From Epiperipatus broadwayi (Eukaryota; Onychophora; Udeonychophora; Euonychophora; Peripatidae): DNA of 64,000 nt. The notes below the pieces were generated by a model. The model was not told where the DNA came from. It did no database searches and saw only the letters and a list, made by a program, of their open reading frames with translations. Positions within the stretch are counted from its first letter, which is position 1; the number at the start of each line of letters is the position of its first letter. Made by a program: the position numbers and the translations under genes. Location: the NCBI GenBank assembly GCA_028023455.1, contig JAQFVV010000207.1, positions 1,084,208-1,148,207 of the forward strand. The letters are read 5' to 3'. Below, in pieces: positions 1 to 13,738 of this stretch.

Positions 1-1798
1 TCATTACCAATGGACACCAGAGAAGCTTATGCGACTAGCCTATGGAACCAGCACCAAGATCAACTAATAATCAAAGGCTGTGAGCTCAATTCAACCCCGA
101 AAAACTATGCATAGTTATCTACTACTGAATTCACAAAACTTACCGGTAAGTTATACTTCATTACTCCTGATTGTGACCAAATTAAACATTTTCAAACAAT
201 TTCGAAAAGTATGTTTAAACAATCCCGATAGAGACATTAATTTTCTTGTACAAGAGACATTCATTTTTTAAGGAAATTTCTAGAAGAAATTTAGATATGA
301 ACAGTAATTGTAAAATTGTTTTTTATTAATTGATTCACGTCTGAGTGGTGTTCTCTCTAATTGACTTGATAAGTAATTTATTTCAAATATTTTTTTAGTC
401 TATTAGAATAAAAATATTTCTAATACCAATTTTCATTTGTGCGTTATTAATAGTAGTTATTATTTTTTATTATTAAATCTATTAGTAGTTTAATAAGATT
501 TAAAAATGTAATTTACCTTTGCCAATATGTTTGAATAAGCCCAGGAATAATAATCTTAAAAAAATAATTCTCGTTACGGTATGATGTAATACCGATTAGT
601 TTAAAAGTATTTTTTTTATATTTGTGAGATGTTATATGACGATTTCAGCAAATTCTTAGGAATTCTGGCACCCAGGCTAAATAAATTAAAAGCTGATTTC
701 GTCAATAGCACAATTCTCAACAATTACTAGGCCGAGTTGATCAGGAAATATAGCTGTGTTTTTAGAATAGAAATATAACTTTCTTCTTTTTTGGCATAGC
801 TTGATCAACTCACGTGCAGTTTATATTAGTGTGTAGAGGCCTAGAAATACAGAAAACGTTATAATATATATATATATAGTGTGTAGATTAAAAGTGATGT
901 CTGTTTGTGCATTTGTTTATGATTAATATTAAGCCATAATGCTAAAGCTGTCAGTTTGGTGAAACAATGAGTTTCAAAATGTTGTGTGATTCTCAATAAT
1001 AACTTGTAACTGAGAGATAATGTGAACACTAGAGGTAGGGTTTGGTGTAATTGTGAAATTTGTTCAGTTGACCTACTAGTTATCTAATTGACCATCAGTA
1101 AAAGGGCATTTTAGTTAAAGGTAAAATAAAATCATATACTTACAAAACTATCAGTAATAATCATTTGCATATTGACAAGGAATACGTTCTCCATAGTTTT
1201 CTGTGGAAGAGTAATTTTGTCTGTAGATGTCTGTTTATAGCTATTTATTTGTTTTTAAATAATATTACAATATATCAATGTTTCACATTAGACTGTGTAT
1301 GATAAAAATCGGTTGAAATAAGATATATTACAGATACTATTTTTTTTTTTAGTAATAGTATAAAAAAATAAATTTTAAAAATTCTAATTTGATAAATATA
1401 AGAACTTTATATTAATTTTAAATTAAACTGGACGATTTTTTCTATTGATTTTCAATTTAATTATATTACCAAATATAAAATATATCACAAATAACTAATT
1501 TAATAAAAAAAAAATTCTTACTATGAGGAAAAATTATTAGCCAATTTACTGTTTTTTACATTATTCTTAATTTTATAATAATTGAAGAGTTTAAAGGACT
1601 AACTGCATAGAAGAATGATAAAAAAAAAGAAAATATCTCTTCACATATAGTCTTACAAAGAGATGCAATAACAAAAAATATTTAAACTAATCATATACTT
1701 ATACTATTTAAGTTTTCCTTTCATTTAAAATTGTTCAAAATTGACTTAGTAAATCTATTTGGACCTAATCAAAATGGTACTATATATATAAAAATGTG
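1..1798. other. AT-rich non-coding stretch, no gene seen
   Basis: I see only AT-rich sequence with poly-A/T runs and a short TA run near 866-880. Short frames here (for example 80-271) have no recognisable domain and a composition expected of random AT-rich DNA. Confidence 0.6.
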
Positions 1799-2036
1799 TA
1801 ACCATAAAACAATACAATACTAGATTAAATCCAAAATTTTACCAAAATCCTTACACAACCATGGTTTCATCTACTATGAATATACCTTCTCAAGTCAAAA
1901 ATCAAACTAAAAGAAATAATATTTATATATACAAATAAACAAACCCTTCCCATAATTCATTTCAAACTCTACCTTCCCTTAATATCAAAAGAAGTCTTCA
2001 TAAGATTTAATCTAGTATTGTATTGTTTTATAGTTA
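1799..2036. mobile_element. Tc1/mariner-type MITE with 31-bp TIRs and TA target duplication
   Basis: The left arm (1801-1831, starting ACCATAAAACAATACAATAC) is the reverse complement of the right arm (2004-2034) with one mismatch. Both ends are flanked by TA (1799-1800 and 2035-2036). The 234-bp body holds no coding frame. TA duplication with short TIRs is the signature of non-autonomous Tc1/mariner elements. I see no transposase source in the window, so the superfamily call rests only on TA plus TIRs. Confidence 0.8.
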
Positions 2037-4859
2037 TGAGGCAGTTTTGGTTTTGATATATATTATAACGGTCCGAAAGAAGGAAGTGTTCCCAGTCTTA
2101 CCATATCTGCACTACAAGGACACCATCTAGGCCAATTGAACCTAGAAAATTTATATAGTAGGCAGATAAGTAAGTTAAGATTCACACTTTACATGTTTTA
2201 TTCAGACCATCAGCCCATGCCACTAGCTCAGTGGAACAACAGAGATTTATATTTTATATATTTTTATCTAAGAATATTTCAATATTAAAAAATAATAGAA
2301 GCCACTGCCAGTAATAATACACAAACATTTATTTAAACATATATAAGATTTAAAATTATTTTAGTATCAGTTTTACATTTTAAAATTTAACTTACATTTT
2401 TAACTTTGATTTTAGATTTTAATTTATATTTTAACTTTTATAAGTTTGCACAGATGAGTTTAATATTTTTATTTAAGTGTCGAGTATAGATTGACTACAT
2501 AGATTACACACTCAAGAACATTTCAAAATAAACATAAATGATCAAAATATAAAGTCATTGATGTAATTGCAGAGAGAATTCACAAGAAACCCAATGGCAT
2601 TCATCATAAGATGCCGCATTGACACCAATAACTAAAAAGACATCCAAATAAATACATTTTAGATATTCAACGTAAGATATCATTATTTACCGAATGTCTA
2701 TATATTTTAATCAAATATGAAAACAAAACATAATTAAACACGAACAAATCTATGCAAGTGTCTATGCCCAACTTAAATTTAATGCATTTAAACTATTTAT
2801 ACACTATTCATAAAAATAAAAAAAATAAAAATGGAAATGATTTTAAAAAAAAAATACATTCAATAAAATAATAAATAATTTAGTCAGATTGGAAATTCTT
2901 CTATTTAGAATATTGAAAAGTTTAGCATTTAGAGTTCTTTTTGTTTAGAAATGTTCATTAATTATATATTTTTTACGTTTAGAAAAGTTCATCTTTAAAT
3001 CATTGCCATTTGGGTTCCAGTGTTAATTGTCCTGACATACTGGGGAGACAGATATGCTGTTGGCCATTTTATTGATTCATCCCGAGGTCTTTTACTTTAG
3101 CTGGTCCTCAATGTAGAAACAATTGGTCATTTCTCTTTCCCTTTTAGCAGAACTGAAGGGATTGAAGAGTGCATTTTTTCAATCCCTTCTCCTTCAACTC
3201 TGCAGTAACACATATCACCACTGGTGTCATACATATCTCCATCTCTTTCTTCACTTATTAACTTTTATTTCCAAACTTTTTCTATTTATATTAATTTTGC
3301 AGATTAACTCAACATTATGTCATGACGATGGTGATGGTCTTTTCATTGAGATCCGTTTCCCCGATGGATTTCTTTCATTGGCCATTCTGTTCCTATTGTT
3401 TTTCCTCTCCTATCTGACCTTTGATTATACATTATGAAATGCCCAAAAGCTAGTTCACTTGGACTAATTAAAATAATCATTTCCATTTTTCAATAACATT
3501 AATTAATTTCTTTATATAAACTTAGATATATTTTTATCTTTAAATCTTTACTGAAAATTTAGTTTTAAAATACTTTTTTTTTGTTCTTAATAAAGTTTTC
3601 GTTTAATAATTTTTTATCTGTGCGATTTTATATATTAGAATTTAGATGATTTTTAATTTTCAATTTTTAATTATTAAAAAAGAAGTTTTTATTTGCGAAC
3701 TTTTACTTTTCATGTTTAATTAAAAAAAAAAAAAATGTAACAGCGTATGTGCCCGTTACAATATATATATATATATATATATGTTGATCATTCAAAATTT
3801 TATATACCACTGGCTTTTGTTTCAAATCTGTAAATCTATATTAGTAAGTAAAATTATGTTCTTACAATATTGATATAATTATAATCAGGTTTCACCATTA
3901 TGATCCTATATTTCTGAACTCAATATAGATTTTAGTAATAATTAATATAGAAATTTTAAATGCAAGAGTTCAATGAGAAAGCTTAAAATGATTGTCCAGT
4001 TATATCTGCAAAAAACACAGTGATGTTTACTGATTGTATCTATTTTAGATTATTTCTACACTGAATGTAAAATATTAACAGTATCACATTTCCATGAAAT
4101 GAGCAATAGATGTCTGATAACAACAATATTTAGGGAATATTTTGATCATTTTTCAAATAATAATGCAATAACTTTTAATAATATCATGTAGACACATTTG
4201 AACAAATATATTGGGTCTGTAGAAACCAAAATTGTTTTTTATCATCCACAAATTCTAAACACAAACTCTAAAAAGTTTTAAAACAAAATGATGATACATT
4301 AGTTCAATAATATTGAAATATTTTAGAAATGTATGGGTACATAAATTTAATCTGCTTAATGTTAAAGGTACATTTACTGTTCCAAATTCCAAAAATAAGG
4401 GAACTATCCCAAAATGCAATAATTATTGCATAATTTGAATAGTATTATCTACTACAGCAAAAGTACTTTTGAGGATTCTTTTGAATTGTTTGCTTCCAGT
4501 CATAAATGTAATGCAATAAAAGACTGAACATGGTTTTAAAGATTCAATAAGTATTATTTATATTCATAGTTTTTGTCACTTGTAAAATGAGAAGGTCAAG
4601 GTATTAGACAAACGTGTGAGCTTATTTGTATTAAACAGCTTTTATAAAATTGAATTAGAAAAAAAAAGTTAATACTAAAAATGAAAAATGTAAGCAGTTG
4701 CTATGGAAACTCCTGTTAAAGAAAAATGGATTCTCACTTTTATTTTGTTTTTGATTTATATATCAGTGGAACATTTTACAAATGGCTCAGTAAAGCAGGG
4801 ATCAAAATGTGGTGGAATTTTGAATTTGAATCATTTAAAAACAACTAATTTATTCTTAA
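2037..4859. other. AT-rich non-coding stretch with a (TA)n run
   Basis: No gene is recognised. A (TA)n microsatellite lies at about 3761-3782. A slightly GC-richer patch at 3000-3130 and a hydrophobic 104-codon frame at 3123-3437 have no domain I know; the frame is Leu/Phe/Ile rich, as expected from T-rich DNA. Confidence 0.5.
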
Positions 4860-5260
4860 ATTCTGAATTTACATTATAACGATGATAGCTACATTAAAAG
4901 ATACTCTACAAAATATTCTTACTAATTTCAGTGCAACACTTAAAGACTTTCTTTATTTAATGTTCAAAAAATGAGGGTCAGTGAGGAAAGAACTTTTAGA
5001 GTGGACAGTTATCAGTTTGAAAGTGTAAATCAATTTAAACACCTTGGTAAATTCATAAATAAATAATGTATTTGAATGTTAATTTACAGCATAGACTCTA
5101 ATATGTTGTTGCTTTGAATAAGTTAAAAGATGAAGCATTTTATTATAGGGAAATAACTACAACAACCAAATTAGATATATATATAGAATTGTTATTTTAT
5201 CACATTTATTGCAGGACAGTAAGACTTGGGCATCATATCAACATAATATAAAAGGCAGTA
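4860..5260 (+). pseudogene. LINE reverse-transcriptase remnant (end of RT domain)
   Basis: One frame contains Y-N-D-D at 4875-4886, in the place of the catalytic YxDD. From 4971 it reads MRVSEERTFRVDSYQFESV, then NQFKHLG, which fits the post-catalytic 'VDGYQFE..xFKYLG' block of many LINE RTs. A later stretch resembles the 'ALNKL...TKLxIY' part of the same domain. The frame has stops, the second catalytic position is Asn, and no endonuclease or 5' part is seen, so this is a decayed, truncated copy. Clade is not determinable by eye. The motif order is what persuades me; identity is low. Confidence 0.6.
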
Positions 5261-5489
5261 AAAAATTTTTGTTTAAAAATGCCAATAAAAATGGTCAACT
5301 TTAATAGAAAAATCATGAGAATAATCATCATGGTCTTCAGATGAGTCCATTGTTGTTAAGTCATAACTTTGTTGCATTAGAAACATAGAAAAATGATCTA
5401 TAAAAAGATTTCATCAAAAAGTCTGTTCCAGTGTATTTGAACATAGTTTCATTGGATAGGCTGACCCCATTTACATTATAAAAGGTAAT

Positions 5490-5790
5490 CTTTAAGTCAT
5501 TCTAAAGAAAGACATGTGAGAATATAATATAATAGATTTATTAACACATGACATTGAAGTCATTAAGAAAAAATGATGGAAAAAAGTTAATAGTTAGTAT
5601 TGAAAACACCAAATTGACAGAATAAAGATGCAGTTGTTCCATATATGGACAAATTGGGTTTTGAATTGGTTTAAATAATCAATGCAAAATTTGTTTTCCA
5701 TGTATTATATTTTATTTTTTCACATTGGAGTTGGAATGGGCATATTTAGTTTGAAAATGGCATTTACTTCTGATGATAATTATATAAAAT
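5490..5790. repeat. diverged dispersed repeat, copy 1 (partner at 7520-7790)
   Basis: This block and 7520-7790 share landmarks in the same order: a TAAAGTCATT-type start, an ATATATGGA core and an ending with TTGGAATTGG / TTGGAGTTGGAATGG. Identity is modest. It may be LINE sequence downstream of the RT remnant just upstream, but I cannot assign it. Confidence 0.35.
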
Positions 5791-5925
5791 ATGATTTGTA
5801 GTCTTGCATAGAAACTTGGATTTCTACTGGTAGCATATAACTTTTACCCTCAAAATATATTATATTCATTTATAGAGCAAGGTACAAAATTGTGTATACA
5901 TGCAATAGTTAGAGTTGCTGTAAAC

Positions 5926-6425
5926 AATCACTGTCTGCAAAAGGTCTACAGGGATACAATCCAAATAGGATGGTTAGGAGGTAGGTCTTTCCATCCCTGT
6001 CATTATAGCAATAGGGGGGTGGGTGATAAGTCCTGATAAGGCCAGAGGCATTGTCCATAGGATGAAACAGAATGTCTTGAAACCTATACTTTTAGGTGAT
6101 CCCAGGTCTGAATCATCACCTGTTCTGGGCAAGTCCTCTTGTCAATCTCCCTAGCCTTCTGTATGAAATTTATAAGGAGATCGTTGGGATTGTTGTCAAT
6201 CCCATTTTCAAAAAATACTTTGCAATGTATAGTCCAAATCCCAAAGTTGACAAATGAAGCCAGCCAAATTTTGGCAAAAAGCCCCTTTTCAAAGGCCAGA
6301 GGAATCATTACACAAGCCAGGTCAGATACCGACATTTTCCTCAGAACCATGCCTCGGAGATGAGACCACAAATCACAATGGAACAGAATGTGGTCCATGA
6401 TCTCTTCCTGCTTCCCGTACATTGG
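5926..6425 (-). pseudogene. LINE ORF2 C-terminal fragment with RVT-type zinc-binding motif
   Basis: On the minus strand a 112-codon open stretch (6084-6422) begins near MYGKQEEIMDHILFHCDLW. This matches the 'CxxC...E.xxHLxxHC..' zinc-binding region found after the RT in many non-LTR retrotransposons; the first Cys pair is lost or replaced (PMYGK where CPxCG is usual). About 70 more residues follow with no catalytic motif. Sequence 3' of the stop (to ~5926) is GC-richer than its surroundings and is probably the element's 3' UTR. Above 6425 the sequence turns AT-rich at once, which fits a 5'-truncated insertion. It is a different copy from the + strand RT remnant at 4.9 kb. Confidence 0.6.
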
Positions 6426-8339
6426 AGTGTATAACTTTTATAGCCTTATGTTTATAAGTTTGACAATGAAACATGTTTTATAAAAGAAGAATTAATTTCA
6501 ATATATAATTGTTTGATTTATAGTTATGATAAACAGGACTTTTTAAAAAAGTATACTTAAACAAAAGCATATTGTTTAAAGTTTTTATTTTTGCATTATA
6601 TAATTTTATATTAATAACATTATACATTAGTTTTTCTTAATTTTGGCTCACAATAGAGATATACACATGTAATGTGTTGCGTTATTTTTTCTTCAATAAT
6701 TTCATCTTTTATAGTTTATTATTTTAATAAGGTGCCAATTAATTTTATATTTGACATTTTCTTACTTTAGATTATAGTTTGGAATTAATTGCATTTTTAA
6801 CCATCAATCCAGTGATTGATAGCCTGAACGCTATTATCAATTTATTGCTTTCTGAAAATTACATCAATTGATGTGGTTGAATCACGGATGTAGTTTAATA
6901 AACACGTGGCTTCTGTGAATTACGATTAAGTATACAGAGAATTTCTAACTATTGTCCTGATTGAGGTAATTGATTCTAAACCAAAGAAAAACGATTAAAT
7001 ATTCTTCTCACTGTTTTCCAAGCTCTTTACATCATTTTAATAAGGATTCATGTTTCATGTAACCCTTTGACGGCTACAAGTACTTTATTTGCGAGACTTC
7101 AAAAATAAGCCTAAGCCTAATATATATATATATATAAATTTTTTAAAATTTATTTTGTCTTCAAAATTTAAATATAAATTACACGTTATAGTCAAAAAGG
7201 TGAAAGAAAAATAGAAATACATAAAAGTTAATAAGAGATAACATAATATTTTGAACCAAATACTTACTACTTTTAAATCTAAAGTAACAAGAGTATGCTA
7301 AAAAATAATGTAGAGTTTAAAATATTTCAAAAGTATAATAGCAAGATCATAAAAAAGTCAATTTATTCAACTTGTTGGATATGAGACTATAAATTCCATT
7401 ATTGTAAAATAAACCTTCATTGGATTTGGTGTGTAAAACAGAATAAATGGAAGACTTCTTAAAAGGGTGTTTAATCATGACCTTGCATATGATTTTCATG
7501 GGAGAGGTAGACTCTACCTGTATCATAAGATTATCTTAAAGTCATTTTAGAGAAGTATGACATTGATTGTTTCCATTGAGAAGATGTAGCAAAAAATAGA
7601 AATATTTCAAACAGAGTAGATTTTGTTGAGAAAATAAAATTGCACACTATTGAACAATAGAAAAATAGACCAGTACATTCTATATATGGATGTATTTGTG
7701 TTTCGCAGTGCAGACATTGCAAAAGACATTTCTAGAGCAGTTTTTTTTATTTTATTCTGTTGGAATTGGAACGACCATTTATATAAAAAAAAGAAAATTA
7801 AGCAGAACATTTAAAAAAAAAAAAAGATTTTCGAAAATAACTAATCCCTTCTGCTAACAAGGAAATATTTTTCTATAACTTAAATGCTGTATGCTTAATG
7901 TTATATTTCATTAGTTTAATAACTATTTATAAGACAACTTATCAAAACAGAATTTTATCAATTCTGGATTAATTATTTTACTAAGAATATTTAAAATGAA
8001 GAAATTATTATTGATAAACATTTTTAACAAGCAGAATAAATTAAAGATTTTGCTTAAACTTCTGTGATTTTAAAACAATCATTTCCAATAAATATCAAAA
8101 ATCATTTTATAAACATAATTAAAGAAATATCTAGAGCAGAGATAAAGTAAAAAGGCATTTATTTTACATAATAAAAATGCTTTAAATTCAATTTAAGTAA
8201 AACAATATTATTTTTAGTCATTAAAAATGAAAATTAATGAAGTTTTTTGCCACATAATTTATAATAAATTATAAAAAATCATATACAACAGCTATATAAA
8301 TATATACATATATTAATCATAATTATAAATATGGTTGTA
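6426..8339. other. AT-rich non-coding stretch, no gene seen
   Basis: I see AT-rich DNA with a TA run near 7118-7136 and the second copy of a weak dispersed repeat (7520-7790, partner at 5490-5790). Short minus-strand frames at 7531-7810 overlap that repeat and show no domain I know. Confidence 0.5.
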
Positions 8340-10373
8340 TATATTGAAGTGGAATCTGAGATTCAGATTGTGCTTCACAGCCCACCTCAAATCTTCCGCT
8401 ACCTAGCTAAATTCAAACCCTATTCTTGCATATATATTCCGTTCACTAACACATTTTTTGTCCTTTTTTTGATTATTATTAAGAAACATACTTATTAACG
8501 AAGATATATGCATAGATATCTGAATTTAAACACACAAAATAAAATTAACAAATATAGCATTTAAAAATACATATACGCAATAGGTAATGGGGGATTAATT
8601 ATAACAAACTTATAATATCAAAATATATTATATTTTCTGTATTTTTTTATTTTATAAAATTTATAGTAATTATTTATTGATTGCAGCTCATATACATAGA
8701 TATTGTAGAGACAAATGTACTGAGCAAATAATTACTAGAAAAAGTTCGTTATATGTCATTCTATAAAATTTTGTTTTTAAATTATTTTTGCTATTAAACT
8801 CTACTTTTCTTTTAAATCCAATATGGAAGATGCGATTGTAATTAGTCAAAATTAATTAAAGGTGAGAAACGTAATCTTGTATAATCTTCTAAAATAACTT
8901 TAATTAAAAGTTTCTCTAAAATCAAAATTAGAAACTAAACTAATTAATTTACTTTTGTCACAAACATTTTTTTTTTATCAAATTAATTTCAGTTTGAATA
9001 CTTATCTAACAATGGCATCTTCCAGCACAATGGATAAAGATTATGTAAAAATTCTTTTGGAAATTAGATTAGAGAAAATGATTAGCAATGACCAATCAAG
9101 AAAGGATTCCACAAATACCAAGGCATGGCATAAAATGAATTAATTTTGGACAGAGGAACTAAGACAGACAATGAGAGCAGTTGCCAAGTAAATTTACATT
9201 CGTTTAATTTCAATGTGTCATGAGTAAATCCACTTCACCTTTCTCACCATTTGAGATGGCCTTCCCTGAAATCTGTGCCCATGGATCCCGATACTCATAG
9301 ACTATAACTATATGCCTGTTAAATAATGAACTTACTATCTGCCTGAATAACTATGCTCTTCAAACTAGATGTAGTTCTCCGAGGGAAATCTGAATATCAC
9401 CAAAAGAACAGCCAAGTTTGTACAGAGGTAACAATTTCAAGTGCTGCTAGACTCTTAAATTTACCTTGAATAATTTTTAAATCTCACCTATCTGTTTCTT
9501 TAAACATTTTGTAGAGCCTTTTTTTTTTGTAAAATTTAATATTAATTAGGAATTAATTTGTAAATTCTTACCTTTTAGTCAAGTGTACCTTGTTCTCTCT
9601 ATATAACTTAGCAGTAATCTCTCCTACATTAAACCTGTCCTGAACACTTATTATTTCTTAATTTCATGTCTATGTGGCAATATTTTATTTTCATTATTAT
9701 ATTTTATATTTTCATTTACTAAATTATATGTCGATAATTTCCCCCAGAATCGCAAATGCTTACACTATCTCTTTTAATAAAAGAAAACCCTTTCTTACTT
9801 TTCAGAGGGTGATTAATCTAGTATTTTTTAAAACAAATTTGTTATTCTTATTATAGTGGGTGCCTGCAAGTCTGGGGAATAAAATCAGAATCTGATAATT
9901 ATTGTACAATGTTATTTTCGAAAAAACTAAGCAAAAATCTGTTTTCTTAGAAATGTGTTTTTTTTTATATTAATTAAATAATAGTGCCAACTTCTAAAAA
10001 CTTTAAATATATTTATACGAATTAAATTAATATTACTTTCGTGAAATCACTAACCACCACCGACTTTATATATATTTAATAATATGTAAAGTATTTATTT
10101 ATTAAAGCATTCAAAACCAAAGATTTATATTAGTTATACATTGTGGGAAGTTTATGTGTAATTTAAAGTAATACAAAAAAGTAGGGGGAATCCTCTAGTT
10201 CTATGAGCTATTATATTAGCATTAAGGGTAATTCTTCCATATCCACATAGTAAATCAAATCATACCGGTACGCTGGGTTTTTATCAATAAAGATAGGCAA
10301 TAATTCTTTATTTCTTAGTTTTAAGTATATATATTTATATTAATTCAAGTGTTATGTGTATACTGGCCTTAAG

Positions 10374-10411
<38 letters not shown>

Positions 10412-10451
10412 CTTAACAAAGTCTGCTTTAAGCAGCCATATATATATATAT
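8340..10451 (+). repeat. copy A (part 1) of a ~2.8-kb duplicated sequence; counterpart of 48650-50615
   Basis: Many landmarks recur in order in copy B. ATTCAGATTGTGCTTCACAG (8361) corresponds to ATTCAGATTGAGCTTCACAG. The GGATCC..GATACTCAT block near 9280 matches the one near 49495. The TGGGTGCCTGCAAGTCTGGG block (9857) matches TAGATGCTCGCAGATTTGGG. AACCACCACCGACTT (10050) matches AACCACCACCTAACTT, and TACTGGCCTTAAG (10361) matches the last unique bases before the (TA)n in copy B. I estimate 70-80% identity. It continues at 20981-21332 and 28135-28550 after two insertions. It has no coding frame of note and could be an ancient repeat family or a segmental duplication. Confidence 0.75.
10369..10416. 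repeat. 48-nt palindrome centred on (TA)n
   Basis: TTAAGTTC followed by a TA run and then GAACTTAA gives a perfect dyad that could extrude as a cruciform. It lies 35 bp upstream of the LTR element and is absent from the matching place in copy B. Confidence 0.8.
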
Positions 10452-13400
10452 TGTGCCATTACAATTTAGTCACTAGATAAATTTATAGTAATGTGCATGT
10501 AGAAAAGGTAAACCAAAAATCATCACAATTTTATATAACCATAAAAGAAGCTGTAGGGCATCCAAGTTCAAACCCTACCAGATCAAAATCTTAAACACTT
10601 TAGACAGAGAATGGGTCAACAATTATATGCTTTATTTGTTTGTGTGTTGATAGAAAGGTAATACACACATTTAAACTATTTAATATTTAGTTTTTCTGTT
10701 AAAAAGCAAAGTTATAATGCATACATATAGGCAGTGTATGTGTAAGCTATTTAATTGTTTTATATTTCAAATATTCAACATTTTAACTTTCTTTAAAACT
10801 AACTTGTGCTTGATCAATTTTAATGTCTTATTCTATACTTTTATTTTGCTTTTCTTTAATTATAATTGGGATTTAAAAGTTACAGACTTAATTAAATAAT
10901 TGGGTTATAATTACTAAGCTAGCAATTATATTATTTAATGTTAATTTATAAATGATTTGAAAGAATGAAGGATGTGTGTACATTACATACAGAAATTTAC
11001 ATTTCCTAAATATTGAAAAAAAAGGAAGGATTAAATCTGTCAAATTATTTTTTTTGTACAATTTTTTTTGTTAAAAGAGGAAATCTGTTTAATCAGATAT
11101 CTATCTTTGTAGCAATTTTTTTTTTTTTTTTGATTGTTTGTTACTTTGGTAGCTCAATTTGGGTGGGAACTCTAATTTTGAAATTGTCTTATCTCAAGAT
11201 CTAAAGAAGGAAGCTCAAAGATTTGAAATGTTACCTGGATGTTAAAAAGAAAAAAAAAAGAAAAGAAAGGAAATAAGGATTGAGACTATTTTTTTTTTTA
11301 AACAAAAGTGTCTGGAAAAAGGATTAAACTTTCCAGTTGAAAAATAATTTAGTTAAAAATAAATTAGAGATCTAATTAAAACAAATTTGTCCAAAAATAG
11401 CAAGTGACGCTATCTCTGATTGGTTAAGTTAGCTAGAAATTGGATATAAAAAGCTGTCTTGAATTATTATTAGGATTATTGTGATTGATTCAGATTATTA
11501 AACTATCAAATTGAATGTTGAAAATATAAGAAATGGCGGGCTAGAAAAATTATATGTATGTCCCATTTTTTGCTGACCATCTGGGGAAGCTGCACATCAC
11601 ATAGGAAAGAAAAGATGTGTCTAAAATAATATTCTACACCTTTCAACTGACCAGAGAAATAAGATGTTTTTAATAGAAGGAAGAAAGCATTCACCTGCAT
11701 TCAAAGAAGATGAATTAATCTACTGATAAATATTAATCATCAAGTCCAATTAATTGTTACAACAACTGATTTTAAACTCAAGAAAATTTATAAATGTGAA
11801 AACAACTGCTGTACTTCATCCACATGCTTGACAGGAAGAGAAGAAAAATTAATATAATGATTTCCAAATTATCCACTAAAGCAAATAACCTCAATAGAGT
11901 CACCATCATCAAATAGTTATACACCTCAAGAAAGAGATTGTTCCCACATAAAACGGAAATGGTAGCTGCAGAACTATAGACAATATACAAGACAAGTTTG
12001 AACCCTTGGAAATTCGCCACAAACAAAAGATCGGTAATATGACTTTTTATATCTATTTTCTTTAATATCAGTCTTAATAAACATTTTAGCAATAAAGTGG
12101 TATATTTTATTTAAAGAACTTTTAAAGACTATTCAGATCGATTAAAAACAAGAATGTCTTACTAATAATAACTTTGAGCTTCATAAATGATCTTGAATGT
12201 ATGAAAATTATTTGTTTATTAATTTTACAATATTAATGTGTAAAACAATTTTTTTTTATGGTGTTATGATTTTAGTTTTAACTAATATATTATTATTATT
12301 TTGGTTTTAAATAATATTTTGTTATTATGGGATAAAACATGCACATACATAATAATATTTTTATATGTGTATAATTGCGACTGAATGTGAAATAATAGGT
12401 GGTGTTAAAATATTAAATTATTTTGTCTTGAGAAAGTATAGATTTCAGCGCTTGGAAGGGAGGGGGGAGATAATGATTTAAAACTCTTTTCTAAAACTTG
12501 CTCTTTCAATTCTACTAACATTTTTTTTTTACATTCTATTTACATGTTAGATTTTTAAAGTATGTGTGTTAATGAGCAGATAATATTTTTTGTCTTGAAA
12601 TACTTTTCATGGTCAATGTGACGTCCAACTTAATACAAAATACATTTGAAGGGAAAGGGGGAAGAACTTAAAATTAATCTGAGGATTGTTATATAATCAA
12701 TTATTATTATTATTATTCATGTCAATTTTCATATTTATCTAGAAATTTTTATGTATATGTTAGAAATGTAGTAATAAATATTAGTTTGTTTTATTAAACG
12801 AGGCATATATATTTCATTAAGTGTAGTCTTGGTTAAGTGTGATTATTCATCATCATCAATGGTTGAATATTAGTTATTTAAGATATAAGTAAATATGCTA
12901 AAATTAAGCAATAATTATGAATTTCTTTATAAAAATTAGTTTTATGTTTAGGCTTAGTCCTAGAGCTGTAGTTGAAACCCTTGTCATTATTGTTATTATT
13001 ATCATCATCATCATCGTCATCAACGTTTTAATTAATGAGCTGTTTAACTGTTTAAAGGCCATAAATAAATATTGATTTTATAATATTTAGTGATCTCTTA
13101 GTATTATTATAACCACATCCCATCATCTATTTCATGCAAGGATGAGTGAATTGCCATCCTAAATTAGTTATATATAATCTGAGCTAGTGAACTTATAAAA
13201 AATATTGAAACACATTTGTTATGTTAAGATCTGAGAAATGATTTATGTTCAATGAACTCCACTGTGGTTTAAAGATGTTTTACTTTTACCTAACTATTAG
13301 TGCTTATAGTGATATGGCTCAAAAAGCAAAATCTCTCATTTTTATTAGAAATAAAGTACCAAAAAGGGATTCAAACCCAGTACATGTGAAAGGTTATTAG

Positions 13401-13737
13401 ATATAACCGTGTCTAGATTCAGATAATCTAGTGGCACCCTGCTAGACCATATTCACTTAGTATTTGTTTAAACATGCACTTAACATCAAACCAAGAAATG
13501 AAAGTGGATAAGATCTACTGCCTGTATACCTGAGTTATATTTTATTGAATTACGAGTGTACTCACTTCACGTGATTTCCATATACCTGAGTTATAATAAT
13601 TTGCTTATAATTCTTGATAGTGTTATATTTTGAACCTTTACTATAATTTTTGATATTTGGACTCCTTTACTTATGATCATTCTATGGACTACTCAGGTAT
13701 GGTAATATCTTTTTTTTGATTCTTTAATTAGGTTACA
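10452..13737 (+). repeat. 5' LTR (3286 bp)
   Basis: It starts TGTGCCATTACAATTTAGTC and ends TTAATTAGGTTACA. It differs from the 3' LTR by roughly 0.8% plus small indels, including a 12-bp ATC-repeat length change near 13000 and a 3-bp change near 10520. Short frames inside (for example minus 11778-12092, hydrophobic) are shared by both LTRs only because the LTRs are near-identical; I do not call them genes. Near 10548 and 13370 there are tRNA-box-B-like phrases (AGTTCAAACCCTACC, GATTCAAACCCAG) that may be SINE-derived. Confidence 0.9.
11418..11452 (+). promoter_or_regulatory. putative LTR promoter: inverted CCAAT plus TATA box
   Basis: GATTGG (11418-11423) and TATAAAAA (11445-11452) sit about one kilobase into the LTR. 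Transcription would start near 11475-11480, giving U3 of ~1.0 kb and R-U5 of ~2.2 kb. The 3' LTR has the same pair (18613-18647). Spacing is typical of a pol II core promoter; use is not shown. Confidence 0.55.
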
Positions 13738-13738
13738 A

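Noticed and set aside
3123-3437. 104-codon Leu/Phe-rich frame that looks like a membrane protein
   Set aside because: T-rich DNA gives such frames by chance; no start context, no homologue recognised, no second supporting feature.
11506-12092. Minus-strand hydrophobic frames (64 and 104 codons) conserved between 11.5-12.1 kb and 18.7-19.3 kb
   Set aside because: They lie in the two LTR copies, so conservation is automatic; no domain, and antisense to the element.
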